64,000 bases of DNA from Guyanagaster necrorhizus (GCF_019112545.1 NW_025064905.1:496784-560783); one strand, 5' to 3'. Shown: positions 45,129 to 57,400, counted from the first letter of the stretch. Translations and numbers: made by a program. The notes: generated by a model from the sequence alone, not told the origin.

Positions 45129-45214
45129 TGCATCGAGCAAGAATCGAACCCCAAGCAGTTCAATAGATCACAAACCTAATCATATAACCAAGGTTACCAC
45201 TACACTCTTGAAGC
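45129..45214 (-). other. tRNA-like relic with A- and B-box sequences
   Basis: On the minus strand the stretch reads GCTTCAAGAGTGTAGTGGTA at its 5' end (an A-box-like D arm) and ggggttcgattc (B box) near its 3' end, closing with TCGATGCA. The acceptor arms pair at about five of seven positions, and the T stem is poor. No anticodon arm with a proper T33 is clear, although an intron could hide one. It is either a decayed tRNA gene or a tRNA-derived element head. Confidence 0.4.
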
Positions 45215-45259
45215 ATCTGTTAAAGAGAGAGTTCACTCATCTTCTTCCTTTTGTAGATA

Positions 45260-45917
45260 GGTAGAAAAGTCTGTATGGCATCTAATACTGACTGAAGTTT
45301 TTGAAGCAAAGGATAATGAGAATAATGAGATATATAATGAGTATGAGCAGGATGATGTATAATGGTTAGTAAACTATGATTATAGGCATAAAGCTGATAG
45401 TGGTAGTTACACTGTGTAGCCAAAAAGTCTAGTTGGTATTAAAATTTAGCTTGAGACTAGAGTATATCATTGTAAACTACTGTTTTAAATACTATCTAAG
45501 AAACTCTACACTCTACAGATGACTATTTATTCTATTACTGTGTCTATCACTTATTGTCTTCATTATAATAATCTTACTATCATATACTCATGCTGTTACT
45601 GTTCTACAATACTATTGCTATGGGAATTCTCTCATGAGTTACAGCACTTGTTATAAAAAGGGCATAGGAATGTGCTGGTCAGCATACCAATATCAGCTGT
45701 TTATTATGTGTCAATGAGTAAGGCATAGCCATAGTGTCATCATAGCATCATCATCCATAGCTGCACATGGCTGTTGTGAGATTTCTCCATGGCTAAGGTC
45801 AGACTCTGATTGAGATTCATTAGGCTATATCAGGCTTCTATGAGTGTTAGTTTATTAAGCATTAGTGATTTGTAAATAAAAGCTAGAGATTATGATTAGA
45901 GAGTAAAAATTATAATA
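45260..45917 (-). repeat. Decayed Ty3-type LTR, minus orientation
   Basis: The stretch has the order of marks seen in family LTRs: tttagcttgagact (45445-45457), a tttaaatact TATA-like run (about 45484), and an end aattataata (from AATCATAACA) at 45917. It cuts the RT region of the second Ty3 lineage, which begins at 45918. The left limit is uncertain, and the length to the mark suggests insertions inside it. Confidence 0.45.
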
Positions 45918-46492
45918 AGATTTTGGAAATGCACTCATATAAAATGACAGATGCTCACATTATTAGGTATGGTCTCATAGTAGATAATAGGTCTCTTCAC
46001 ACCTGCATCATTGATGAATGAAATTATGACATCTGATATTTTATTCTGAAGCATATAGATTATATCCTCTTGCAGTATCTGCAATAAGTTTGTCCATCCT
46101 ATTAGAAGCATAGTCAACTAAAAAGTTTTCAGAGATGTTTAAAAGATTGTTAAGTCTCTGCTACTGATTGAAAGCAGTCATTAGTTAAAGACAATGAACA
46201 GGTTGAACATCCCATAACATATGCATCTGCCAGAGGTTTCTATCAGCTATTCAATGAGTGAGGGCACCTCTAAATTGCAGATAGTAACTGCATTGAAAGG
46301 CTGTAGATTATAAACAATCTATAAAAAATATCTGTCTTATTTAAAGACCATGAACTGCTTAAAGCAATAAGAATAATTAGAAGACTCATATATTTCCAAA
46401 GCAATTTTGTCTTTGACTATGTCTATAATTTCATGATACAGGCCTGAAGGAATAAGAATGTTTTTATAAACCTATAAAATATGTTCTATGAC
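45918..46492 (-). pseudogene. Second Ty3 lineage, reverse transcriptase region
   Basis: The minus strand encodes remnants of a Ty3 RT of the common agaric type without the chromovirus signature. It shows YNLQPFNAVT (after IVHDLQPLNAVT-like consensus), CYGMFNLF and an ending YETIPNNVSICHF, all characteristic positions of the RT palm. Stops are frequent. It is truncated at 45918 by an LTR-like sequence, so RNase H and integrase are missing. Confidence 0.65.
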
Positions 46493-46947
46493 TGTTATGA
46501 TTTTTCCTCTTATCTTTTTTTCTTATCTTATCAGAGCACCTATCTTATCTTGAGCATCTACCTGTAGGCATAGGAAAGATTAGGTAATCACAACAGCAGA
46601 CAATATGATTGTACTTAGTCACTTTGCTCTGGAACAATTTCTTATTGTCTATTTCCTGATGACCAGACAGAACAAGTAGCATAGCACAAAATAGTACAAT
46701 AGACAGTGATTATATTTAGTGTGACTTAAAACAGTATATAAGTAGGATAGCTCTCACTGTAATACTCCAGCTTTGAGCTATAAGTTTATTTCACATTATC
46801 TTTTCTTTTGAGTCCAGCTTGTCTTTGACCTTAAAGCATTTGCCTGGAATAACACATTAAAGTGAACTCTAGCATGACTGTATGAACATGATACAGTGCT
46901 AGTTTATCATATGTCCAGACTACATGCAAGCTAGGTCTAACAATAAT
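46488..46947 (+). mobile_element. Solo Ty3 LTR (46493-46942) with a decayed target duplication
   Basis: A 450-bp LTR (TGTTATGATT to GTCTAACA) in plus orientation splits the RT-preceding region of the second-lineage element. Flanking pentamers are ATGAC and ATAAT. They differ by two transitions, consistent with a decayed duplication. Removing the LTR and one pentamer restores a continuous minus-strand frame (IIEHI). The TATA box (tatataagtag) is at about 46723 and agctttgagcta follows. Confidence 0.75.
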
Positions 46948-48884
46948 AAGAATAGTCACCAGAGAAAAGAATTCTTCTCTGAATTTCTCTTTCTGCAACT
47001 CATTCTAAGTAAATTTAGGCTTCTGCAACATCATGAAATAATGCATAAACTTCTGCTCTTCTGGTCATAAAAAATCCTTAAAGTGATTTTCATCTATAAT
47101 ATTATAATTTTCTCAGATATAATGCTCTGTTGAGGTGAAATATAGTGAATAAACAGATAAGACCAGTATCTCTGCCAGCAGATTCTCTGTAATCTCTTGA
47201 ATTATCTAAAACTATTCTGATAATGTTGTGAGTACAGGTTTAATACAGTGTTTTATCTTTTTATACTTCTTTTTCTTAGGCTTAGACCTTGAGACCTCAA
47301 ATATATCTGTGGGCATAAAGTGAGAAGTATTAGCCTGCATGCTGTTCTCTTCAAACAGATCTGTGAATAGAAGATCATAGGGCTGAGAGACATGTTCTAA
47401 TGTTGAAACTTGAGAGATAAACACAGACAGTGGCATGTCAAAGTATTTGCCAGATCAGATATAATCTACTTGGATAGAGACAAAAGCTGAAATATTAAAA
47501 AGAGAGGTATTGTTGCAATGCTTAGCTATAATCCTAGCATTTCTGATATATGGCTGTAACTGATCCAGATCTAAAGTGTGCCTGATTTGATTCTCTGTTA
47601 CAGCTTCAGTAGAAATAAAATAATTAAATATAGTATAAATAGTTAGTTACTGTTGAGAGTAAAATAGAGAATAGATTATTAGAGAAAAAAGAGATGTCTC
47701 CTTCTCATGAGGTGTAGCTACTTATATACAATTTAAACTATAGACAGCATGAATGTGAGCAAGACAATGTAATAGAGTGGCAAAGACATTAAAAGATAAA
47801 GACACTAAAAAATAATATGGATAATATAATTGAAGGCCAAGGTCTTTGAGTAAAACAATATGTGCATAATGGTGTGAAATCCTCTACAATAGAGAATATA
47901 TCTATATAAGCTGATGTGCTATTTGCACTTCTCATAAGTGTGTGTATCTATAGTAAGAAATACATTGGTTGTTTTTTTGACTATGATTGAGAGTTCTAAT
48001 TTTTTTCAAGTAAAAAATAGGTCTTTACTTAAGAAAAATTTACATATGAGCTGAAAGACAGACACAGCTTGTACATGTGCAGATCCAAGCTCATATGTAG
48101 GAATAACTGTTTCTATCACAGTGTTTGAGTCATAGATTATAAGGATCTGTTTTCTGTTGGCATAGTTGTTGATCTTGGTCTCATGAAGCATAGAGAATGA
48201 TCAACTTAGTAAGACATCATATGTTGTATTTTCTATTATATGCACTTGTAGCAGCACTTTTAAACCCTTAAAGTCAAAAGATACATTTCTGCAGAAACCT
48301 AAGAACCATTCTGTTTCTCTATTTGCACTGGTAAGTGTGATCTTAATAGTCATATTCAGAGGTAATCCACACTAGTGCCATATTGCTATAGACATGGCTA
48401 CTACTTGAAATTCTTCATCTAACATAGACTCTATCTCATGCAACTCATCAATAACTGATATCAAAGCTCTCAGATCTCCTGCTTCATCAGCTACTACAAT
48501 ATGCATATGCTAACCAGTGTGCAGATGTATGATTAGCAGCTGATTATTTCTGACTGCTACTATCTCAGTTTTCTCAATATCCATAGGTACTTTTTGACTA
48601 GTGAGAGCCTCTTTCAGCTTGTTACAGATCTCTGAATTTTCTCTACATAACTCCTTGATGGAAATCTCTACTCTAAAGTCCAGTATATGTTTGTAGAGGT
48701 TTTTTGTTATCTCTGATTAGACTATAGAAGTGATATGCCAGTATTGCTTCTGATAATCCTTTCTTCCATTGGCTAGCATCTTTGTTTATTTAATGCTTGC
48801 ATCTCCAGCAGATGCAGCATATCTTTTGAGAGTCTGGTCAGCTACATCTGTTTCCTTCATGAATGATGACACACTCTCAATATA
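46948..48884 (-). pseudogene. Second Ty3 lineage, gag C-terminus, protease and linker to RT
   Basis: Reading leftward, a retroviral-type aspartic protease lies at about 48440-48100. Its active site is decayed (LDEEFQVVAM where DSG is expected). NVSFDFKGLKV, ENTTYDVLL and NYANRKQ are conserved positions of this agaric Ty3 lineage. Downstream comes FKDFLWPEEQ-like sequence (W decayed) at about 47060 and the linker toward RT. Family C interrupts gag at about 48885. The gag N-terminal portion reappears near 58396-58680. Confidence 0.65.
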
Positions 48885-50007
48885 TTCACATATGTAATTT
48901 TATAAAATATAAAAATACATTAAGTGTATTCAAGTTTATGATATATGCAAAGACCATTATGACTTGCATACAAAGGCTGTTATGACTAGTGCTTAATGAA
49001 ATAGGATTCAATATTATACTTGGCTTGAGTGACAATTGATGAAGTGCATGACTTAATAGCAAAGCAATATCAGCAGAGTCCTACTGCATATGAAGTCTCA
49101 GCATTTGGCACTGAATGCACTGATATCAGCATGAAGATATATACTAAAAATAGAAAGAACACAATCAGAATAATGATTGAAGCTAAGATTAACACTTCAC
49201 ATTACAGTGATCAATGATATATAGACATGTGGTAGGAAAAAGATATACTCTGAATCAGAGGTATAATGCATAGCAATATAAATCTGAATATTTATCCAAC
49301 CAGCTGAAAGAGATAATACTAGAGCCAAATGGTAGTCAGAAGAGGTAAATCTAGTAGTCTGAAACAAATACTGCATAGGTGTCTATTACTTCAAAAAGAT
49401 AAAAAAACAAAAAGACTAGTGAGTAGATAGGCTAGCTGAGCTAGCTGATGTCAGATCACTTGAAAACCACAGGCCTAGTTCTGAGCTAAAGCAGAATATA
49501 TATATATATAACTATACATGCAGTAGAAATGAATACTGCATGACTCTGAGTAGAAGTTTTGTCTGTTAATAATACTATATTAGGTTGTATTAAAGTGTGG
49601 CTGTAGAATAGTTAAATACCACAATGTAAAAAGTAATATATAAGTTTCTGACCTCACTGTTACAGTGTAAAAACACAAGAGCCTTGCACTCCAGCTTTCA
49701 GAATTAATTTGTAACTTTAAGCAGAAGAATAAACTAGATATTGATATTATCATGAGTGATTTGAGTATGTATAAGACATTGAAAGCTTCTGCAGAACTTT
49801 AGTCCAATTTAATAGAAGGTTTTAGACTGCACTTTAGTTTGAGAATAAAAAAGTAATATCTGAAGAGCATTTTTTTGAGTTTTTAAGGTATTTATGATAT
49901 GAAGCATTATGGGTAGTAGAGGTTCAAACTTTTTGGCTTGATTAGTGCTTACTTTTTGAGTATTTTCATATATTAGCAGAGGTCCAAACTTTTTGGATCT
50001 GCGAAAA
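48885..50007 (-). repeat. Family C repeat, copy 2, 3' part
   Basis: This is the reverse-complement counterpart of about 15930-17243. Shared landmarks include the doubled (t/c)tgaacctct motif (49918-49930 and 49978-49990 on plus as agaggttcaaact), the tatttaac TATA-like run (about 49613), the agctagctgagctagc palindromic area (49430-49455) and the end tatgtgaata. The complete Ty3 element 50008-57928 separates it from its 5' part. Confidence 0.65.
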
Positions 50008-50493
50008 TGTTAAGCCCAAACTCCATGTGACTATCAACACGTGATAAACAGTTTAGAACCTCACACTTCAGGTTAGACTGACCGAGTTCACTGATGTGTT
50101 AATAGAAGTGTGTGGTCAAGGCATTGCAAGTCGCTCAAGATAGGATAGTAAAGAATAAACTTTAGCTTGAAGCTGGGGTATTACAGTGAGAGCTACACTA
50201 CTTAAATACTGTTCTGCTATAGAGCTGTTACCTCTGCTGTTGCTAGACTCTCTACAATAGCTGTTGTCTTGCTGTTGTGCTATTACTGCTGTGCCGCAGT
50301 TGGAGGACAAAAGGGACATTGTCTCTTCCTTCACAGCACACAGCAGCATGATAGGAGAGTGACTGACTGGGCACTGAGCTAAGCATTCCCACAGTCCTAA
50401 GCACTGGTCTAAGTGCTCTGACTAAGCAAGGATAGGGGTCATTTCTGAGGAAAAAGAAAAGAAAATAAGAGAAAAATAGAAAAAATCGTAACA
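50008..50493 (-). repeat. 3' LTR of the full-length element, with a 42-bp deletion
   Basis: TGTTAAGCCC to AATCGTAACA, 486 bp. Against the 5' LTR it lacks about 42 bp after tactgttctg (near 50215), which includes the second Pol II-proximal repeat. The two LTRs otherwise match closely, with mostly transition differences. Confidence 0.93.
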
Positions 50494-50508
50494 TTACCCT
50501 CTCCTTAA
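50494..50508 (-). promoter_or_regulatory. Polypurine tract of the full-length element
   Basis: The minus strand reads aaggagagggtaa next to the 3' LTR. This is the same purine tract as in the sister elements and serves as plus-strand primer. Confidence 0.75.
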
Positions 50509-50530
50509 GACCATTGTCCTGATGGTTAAG

Positions 50531-53500
50531 TTAAGATAAGTCATCTCCACCTGAAGGAGGTGGCCGATCTGCTGTACCTCTCATCGTTTCAGTGGCAAGC
50601 TTCAAAAGAGCTGAAAGGGTGGTACATTGCTCTTCACCATATGTCCCCACCATTTCTGGCTTGTCCATCACCTCACCATTTTCATCATCCTCTATTGAGC
50701 AGTATGTGCAGTTGGCAGGTTGGTTGATGTATATCTGGCTAGATATTATCTCCCTTCCTTTTATCACTATAGAATGTTCTTGAGATATAATATTGGACAT
50801 GACTCCCTTTGTGGTCAATGTATTGATCCTGTGTTCATAGTCATGAATTGCCTCCTCCACATTCATGTATTTTTTATTGACCCATTAGTTTGATTCCAGT
50901 CCATATCCTTTCCAACTGACTAGGTAGTCAACAGTTATTTTCATACCTTTGCCTCGTGCTTTAACCTTTTGGGTTTTGTGATTTAGCACTTCACTGATTT
51001 CATAGTGTTCTTCATCATCGATGAGTTCTGCCAGTGGCGGAGGTGGTCATTCTTGGTTTGGAAAGGCTGAGGCCACATATGGTGTCAACAATGTTTTGTT
51101 AAAAACATTATGAACTTTCCAAGTTGTGGGGAGCTGCAACTTGTATGTGGATTTGCTGATTTTGATGATGACTTTGAATAGACCCATCTATTTGTCTGCC
51201 AATTTTTGTTTTGGCCTTGGCAGATGGAGGTTTGTGGTATCCAACCAAACCTTGTTGTTGGTTGAATACTCATGTGCCATCCACCTATGCTTGTCATACT
51301 GCTTTTTTATTGTTAAAGCAGCCTTGTCGAGAGCAGTCTTGGTTTCTTTGTGGATCTTTGCCATTATTGTTGTAAAGTCTGTTGAAGCCAGTGTTGTTGT
51401 GTGAACCCATCCTGTTTGCGCAACTGGTGGGTTCCATCCATAATTCACAAAGAACAGTGTTTTACCTGTTGCTGAGTGAATCCTATTATTGTGTTGGAAT
51501 GCCGCTAGTGCTAGCCATTCCATTCAGTCATCTTGTCAGTAGCTTATGAAAAGTCATAGATACTTTTCAATTTCCTGGTTGGCCCATTCCATTTGGCCAT
51601 CTGTCTGAGGGTGATATGCCATTGAGGTATTTCGTTTGATGTTGAGGAGTCGATATAAGTCATCCAAGAATTTGGAGACAAACTGTGGCCTCCTGTCTGA
51701 AATCACTACTTGAGGCATGCCATACTTTGCATAAACCTCATCCCATAGTATTTTTGCCCATCTCTTGGATGTCAGTTCTGTCAAATAGGTGATCAGGATG
51801 ATCGCCTTCAAGAAGCAATTAATGATGACAATGATGGCATTATAGCCATCACTTTCAGGAAGTCCAGTTATCATATCCACCGAAATGTGAGTCCATGGTG
51901 ATGAAGAGACCTCATTTGGGTGGAGTGGTGCTGCTCTGAGTTGTATTGAAGCTTTGCCTCATTGGCAAGCTTCACAGGCTTTGACATATCAGGTGATATC
52001 ATAGTTCATTTTAGGCCACCAATATTCTCTTAGTACAAGCTCCTTTGTTTTTGCAATCCCGAGGTGTCTGGTGGTTGCATGATCATGACATGTGGCAATG
52101 ATATCACCATGGAGCTTGTTGTCTCTTGGGATATAGATCCATCCATTATAATAGATCAATCCCTCTTCTTTCTTCAGTCTCCATTCATGGTTGAGTGATG
52201 AGGCAATTCTTTGATCCCATTTATGTGGATCTTGAGTGGCACTCTTGATGCATTTATGCATTTCCTCTTCTGTAGGCATGATCATGGCTTGGAAGTGTTC
52301 TGGTCATAATAGTATGACCTCCTTGTTGTCGTCTCCTCTCTGATTGTGGTCCACCCTGCAGCTAAGGAAGTCAGCCTTCTTGTTTGCTACACCAGCCTTG
52401 TGGTGTAGCATATATTCATATTCTGATAACTCTGTGACCTATCTGGCTTGTCAGAAATATTGGAGATTCTGGTGATCTGTCCAGATCTCAAAGGTCTGGA
52501 CTGCTCCAATGAGATAATGCCACCATTCTGCAAGAGCAAGCATTATAGCGAGAAGTTCTTTATTATAGATCTCATAGTTGCACTCAGTTACTGTGAGTGC
52601 CTTTGACATGAAGGCAACAGGTCGCCATTTGCTATCCTGTTCCTGTAAGAGTATGGCTCCAATCACTCCTTCACTCGAGTCGGCTTCCACCTGGAACCTT
52701 CCATTCTGGCTGGGTATCATCAGGATAACATCTTTGGCCAATCAGCATTTAAGATTGTTAAATGCCTCCCATTGGAAAATTCTTCAGGTCCATGGGAAAT
52801 TTTTAGTTAATTGCATCATTGGTCAAACTATTTTGCTGTAGTCCCTGATGAACCAGTGGTAGAAGTTGGTAAATCCCAAAAAGAATTGTAGTTCCTTCTT
52901 CTTGGTCGGTTCTGGCTAATTGGTTACTCCCACTATTTTGACAGGATCCATTCGAATGCTTCCTTCGCTGATAATGACTCCAAGGTACTCTGTCTCAAGT
53001 ACCTTGAACTTGCATTTCTCAGCCTTGAGGAAAAGTCGATGCTTTCTCATTTGCGATAGTACTTGTCATACTATTATTCAATGCTCCTCCTTGATCTTGG
53101 TCATGATGAGGATATCGTCCAAATAGATTGTGACCTTTCCAGTGGTGATAAGATCCTTGAAGATATCATTCATCATCCACTAGAATGTGGCCAGTGAGTT
53201 GGTAAGTCCAAAGAACATAACCATCAGTTCGAACAAACCATGGTTGGTTCGAAAAGCAGCCTTCCATTCATCACCTTCTTTGATGCATATGTTATTGTAC
53301 CTCCACCGAACGTCCAGTTTGGTATAGTACTTGGCACCTCAGAGTTTGTCCATTAACTCCACAATTAAAGGAAGTGGATAACGATTCTTGATTGTTATCT
53401 TGTTTAACTTCTAATAATCTTGTACTGGTCAGAGTTTCTCATCCTTCTTTTTGATGAAAAAGAAGAGTGATGCCATTGGTGACTTTGATGGCCAGATCCT

Positions 53501-54784
53501 CCCACTGGATAAGTTTTCTTCTAACAACTTGTCCAGTTCCTGTTGTTCATTATTGCTAAGTGGGTAACACTTGCAATCTAGATTGGCATTGGTGTTAGAA
53601 GTTAACTCGATAGCATGGTCCCAAGGTTTTGCATCAGGTAGTTCGTCAAAACTTTCTTTTTCGAATAAATCCCAGTAGTCGCATGCCCATGAGGGTATCA
53701 TTTCCTCGAATGTCTTTTCCTCCTTTCCAGTGTTAGTCTTTGCTGCTAGATCATTAGCATGATGCATTGCTCGAATGCTAATGGCCCTTTGTAGGTCGAT
53801 GGCAAGTATAGTTTCGCCATCTTCCATTTCTTCATCCCATCGGTCCTCGGGATCTTCATCTGGTAGTTGAAATAGAATTTTCCAGCATTGATATCAAGTG
53901 AAAATGATGCATCCAGTTTTCCAATTGATTAACGGATTGTGTCTGATCAACCAATCATGGCCAAGGAATACTTCCCTGGTCTCTAGATTGGTTACTGCTA
54001 AGTTGATTTGTTCTGAGTGATTGCCAATAGTGAGCCTGAGCTCTATGTACTCAGTGATTGATCCTGCTTGATTCTTTGTTCCATCTGCATTATAGACAGA
54101 AATTAGTGCTGCTGTCGCTCAGGTAGGCAGTTGGTGCTTGGTGACAAAAGCTTGATTGATAGAACTTCCCATGCAGCCACTGTCAATCAGGGCAGTGACT
54201 GCATGGGTAGATTGAGACATCAACATCTCAATCTGTGCTTGAGTTATCAAGTCTTGTTCTGAAGACTTGGACTGTCAAATGAACTTTTATAGTCCATGTA
54301 ATTCATCAAGCCATTCTAGAGCATGGCACCATTCCGCAACTCGCATTCTGGTGATCATATCATTGATTACTTTCTCGGCTCGAGACTTGTGCACTCAGTT
54401 TTTGAGCACAGTCTTTGCCGCTTCCTCGTCCTTGGCATCTTTGATAGCTTGCCAAGTCCACTCAGTATCGAATGGCTTGAGCCAGGTTATGGGGCCCACT
54501 GCCCCTCTTTGGTCTGGAGGCAATTGAGTCTGTTTTGTATTTTTAGCTTGATGAACTTTCGATGATGATGCACCTTTGGGGCTCTCTGCCCCTCTTTGGC
54601 TCTTCATTGGCACTTGAGTTGTAGAAGTCAGTTCCTTAGGCAATTCTGATTTCTGAGTAATGAGGTTGGATATATTCGAATGCATGCATAATTTAGACAT
54701 AGGTGATAATACTACAGAAGATAAAGTGTCAGTCTGTCCAGCAGTTTGTGACCCATTACTTATTTCCTTGGCCAAGGCAGTTGA
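50531..54784 (-). pseudogene. Ty3 pol of the full-length element, catalytic motifs intact
   Basis: Pol follows gag in the -1 frame near 54784. Protease DSG is intact (54176-54184, ALIDSGC). RT lies at about 52850-53600 with YLDD intact (53114-53125). RNase H is at 52451-52741 (VEADSS, YNKELLAIMLAL, WTDHQNL). The integrase zinc region is at about 51960-52090 with CEAC. Integrase core DDE is intact (VDMITG about 51875, ISDRR about 51696, MEWANQE about 51585). The chromodomain is at about 50880-51000 (YEISEVL...YLVSWKGYG). Unusually, an extra segment of about 100 residues follows to a TGA at 50531, with paired Cys (CTYC). Several TGA/TAG codons, mostly at Trp or Gln positions, still block expression. 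Confidence 0.88.
50534..50866 (-). other. C-terminal extension behind the chromodomain
   Basis: This open stretch of about 110 codons continues from the chromodomain (MNVEEAIHDYEHR) through a polar region containing CTYCSIEDDENGE to an end rich in Pro/Gly/Asp. The older elements at 4320-4417 and 11840-11925 have only about 30 codons between chromodomain and LTR. The extension is therefore specific to this subfamily or lost in the others. No domain is recognised. Confidence 0.6.
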
Positions 54785-54785
54785 A

Positions 54786-57300
54786 TCACCTACTGCTTGG
54801 CCCCGCCTTTTACCTCCTTGGATTTGTCATTCCTGAGATCCTATGCTTTCTTTGTTAGTTTAGCGATCTATGTCCTGATGTCCTCCTGTGTGCATTTGTT
54901 CTTCTTTTCTGGACAATTTCACACTATGTGGCCTGGTTGGCCACAATTGAAGCACTTCTCCTCCTTCTTGAGGCAATCCACATTGATCTGCTTATCCGTT
55001 CTGGTACTTGAACCCTTACCAGTTCACTTCTCATCATTCTGGAAAGTTGAGGCTGAGCCACTGAGCCTGGTGGATGTGGTCATATGGGAGGTTGAGGGCT
55101 TCGAGCCCTGTCCCTGATACCTGTGCTGATCCCACAGGTTCACTGCTTCTGCCTTCTGTTGTTGTTGCTCCTGCCACATCAGAATGATTCATGCCTTTCA
55201 ATCATCATAGCCAACTGGCACACTATGGCCAAGATCTGAAATAGTCTTTAGATAATGAGGTGGGAGTCCCTGCTTCATATACTCGACCATTCGTCCTGAG
55301 TCAGCAACGTTCTCCTGGATTCCGGCAAGCTTTCTGAGCCACTCCAACTCGTCGAAGTAGTCTGGTGCTACTTTGTCACCCATCTTGTATTCCTTCATCT
55401 TCGACCTGTGTACTTCTTATACAGCAGGATCCATGAACTTGTCATGGATCATCTGCTTTAGGACTGACTAGGAGAGGTACCGGTGATGTTGTCAGGTAGT
55501 CGACCAGAAGATCAGGGCTAGTAGTACCTACCATACTTTTGCTTTGTCTTCAAAGTAGGTGGTGGTGTAATTCACTTTGTACATGTTGTGAAGGAAGTAT
55601 GAGGCGAAAACTTGGAAATATTGGTCACAGTCTATCAGGAAGTGGTTGATATCATCTGAAGCCTCTTTAAAAGGAAGGGGCTTCTGCTCAAATGTCAGTC
55701 TGACATTTAATATATGTGCCTTCGGATCAAGAGGCGACATGGGATTTGGGAGTTCCCCCACAGAGGGATCAGCCCAATCCATCAGAGGTTCTAGAAAGGA
55801 GTGTAGAGACCCATCATCAGTAATGGGACTTCTGGGAGTCGGTGGCCCTTCCTTTCATACAATCCACCTGTCTTTGATGGTCCACCCCTGTGCTGTTGCT
55901 TCAGGGTCATCTGTCTTCGAATCAGTAGAAGCTGATCTGGTTGCTTCATCGGGCAGTGGCTACCCTCCTAATGGTCATGGTAGGAATCCTGGGACCTTCT
56001 AGGGGTTTATGTATTTTGGCTTTTTCTCTGAAAGCCAAGTTGTTATGCTTCCTCCAGAAGGACTTCTTCTCCACAATGGTGGCTTACTTACCGGAAACAG
56101 CAAGTATTCGTCCTCTGGTAGTACCAGCAGCATTGCTGATACTAATAGTGGTCTTCCCTTATTGGGGATCAGCCAGGGATAGCACCGACTTCCCCGATTT
56201 TTGTCCTTTCCTTTCTTCCAGTCCTCCCACTCCTCATCCACGAATCCCATCCAGAGATTATTTGCAAGGGGGGTATCTTCCCCCTCTTCTGCCTCTCCTT
56301 CCTCCCTCAGGCCAATATAGGCCTTGGGGATCATCAGAGTCCTTCCAGTATGAGACTCCCCAAGCAGGCAAGTCCCATACCTCCTCAGTCTCGGCATTTT
56401 GCTACCACTCTCTTTCTCCTTCCATCTGACCAGTGTATTGTCAGAATTCCTCAAAGAAGTCCCGATTGAGGAATTGAATGGTGATCTTCTTGTGCAAGAA
56501 CCCTCGAAGGGCTCAATTGCTGATCCAAGATGTTACCAAGGGTGGTATTCTTGCTTTGATGGTCTAGTCGAAGGACTCATCATCTGCCAGATCACCACTG
56601 CTTCCTGATTCGCTGGATAGGGGTCTGTCTAGACTGCTTTCTCCTTTGTCAGTGGTGTTATCTCATTGGTTGACCTCATAGAGGTCATCCTCAGGATCTT
56701 TATTCCACTTGGTGCCTGGGGCCCATTTTCACCCCCTGGCCAACAGGAGTCTCTGACTGCCTGTGCTGCTTCTTTCGGTGACTGTTGATCAAGGATCAGT
56801 ACTTTGATCCTGATTGTCCCTGAGTTCATCCCATCGGTCTGGGATGTAGGGGTCATCTTCAGAATTTTCATCCTATTTTGTGCCTGAGGGCCACCTTCAG
56901 TGTTCTCAGGCTTTTGGGGCTGAGCCCTATTCTGTGGGTCAGCCAATTCTGGCCAACTGTCAATGCTCCTTATCGAGCTTGTCTCCCCACTGCTGGCCAT
57001 GCTCAACCTCCTCTTCTTCCACCAATGTGTCAGTGGAGTTGGGATTCATAGGGAACTAAGAAGAGGTTCCTCCTCATTTTGGCAAGAATCTGATTGGCTC
57101 ATGTCTTTAGGCCCCTGTCTGTTTCTGTGATCAGTGATTTGGGCCTTGGCAGAGAGGCTGTTGATGAGTTGTTAGATGATATCATCCTTCTCTTGATAAT
57201 CTCTGATTATCCTGATTGTTAAGGTTTCTAAAAGAACAGTCAGCAATTCAATGGAGGAAAAGAGTGCTTCAGGGTTGATAGAGCTGGTGTTGAAAGACAT
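54786..57300 (-). pseudogene. Ty3 gag of the full-length element
   Basis: Gag begins at ATG 57300 (MSFNTS) after a short leader. A Pro/Gln-rich N-terminal region (57006-56629) and a Lys/Glu-rich part (56454-55999) are open for long stretches. The Retrotrans_gag capsid region lies at about 55200-55700 (INHFLIDCDQYFQVFASYF). The zinc knuckle at about 54918-54960 begins CFNCGQPGH and keeps all four ligands, but a TGA replaces a residue before the last Cys. Gag ends at a TAG near 54785, within gcagtaggtg, overlapping pol in the -1 frame. About eight stops are present. Confidence 0.85.
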
Positions 57301-57386
57301 ATGATATCTTTGTTGGTTGATTGAAAAGAGGTCAGTAAGAAGTGTTCAGTTCTTTTAGCCTTTAGGCTCAAAGAAGGAAAGCTAGA

Positions 57387-57399
57387 AGCTTCGAGCTAA
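57387..57399 (-). promoter_or_regulatory. Self-priming primer-binding site of the full-length element
   Basis: Plus-strand agcttcgagctaa, one base inside the 5' LTR. It is a perfect complement of ttagctcgaagct in the solo LTR of the same subfamily (34309-34321). In this element's own 5' LTR the partner (57555-57567) reads ttagctcaaagct, one CpG-type transition away. Confidence 0.8.
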
Positions 57400-57400
57400 T

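Noticed and set aside
49490..49512. The tatatatatata run as a possible origin or centromere signal
   Set aside because: It is a short microsatellite inside family C, and nothing else suggests a centromere or origin.
56399..56608. Plus-strand frames across 55.6-56.6 kb
   Set aside because: They are antisense to long open parts of the gag of the complete minus-strand Ty3 element.
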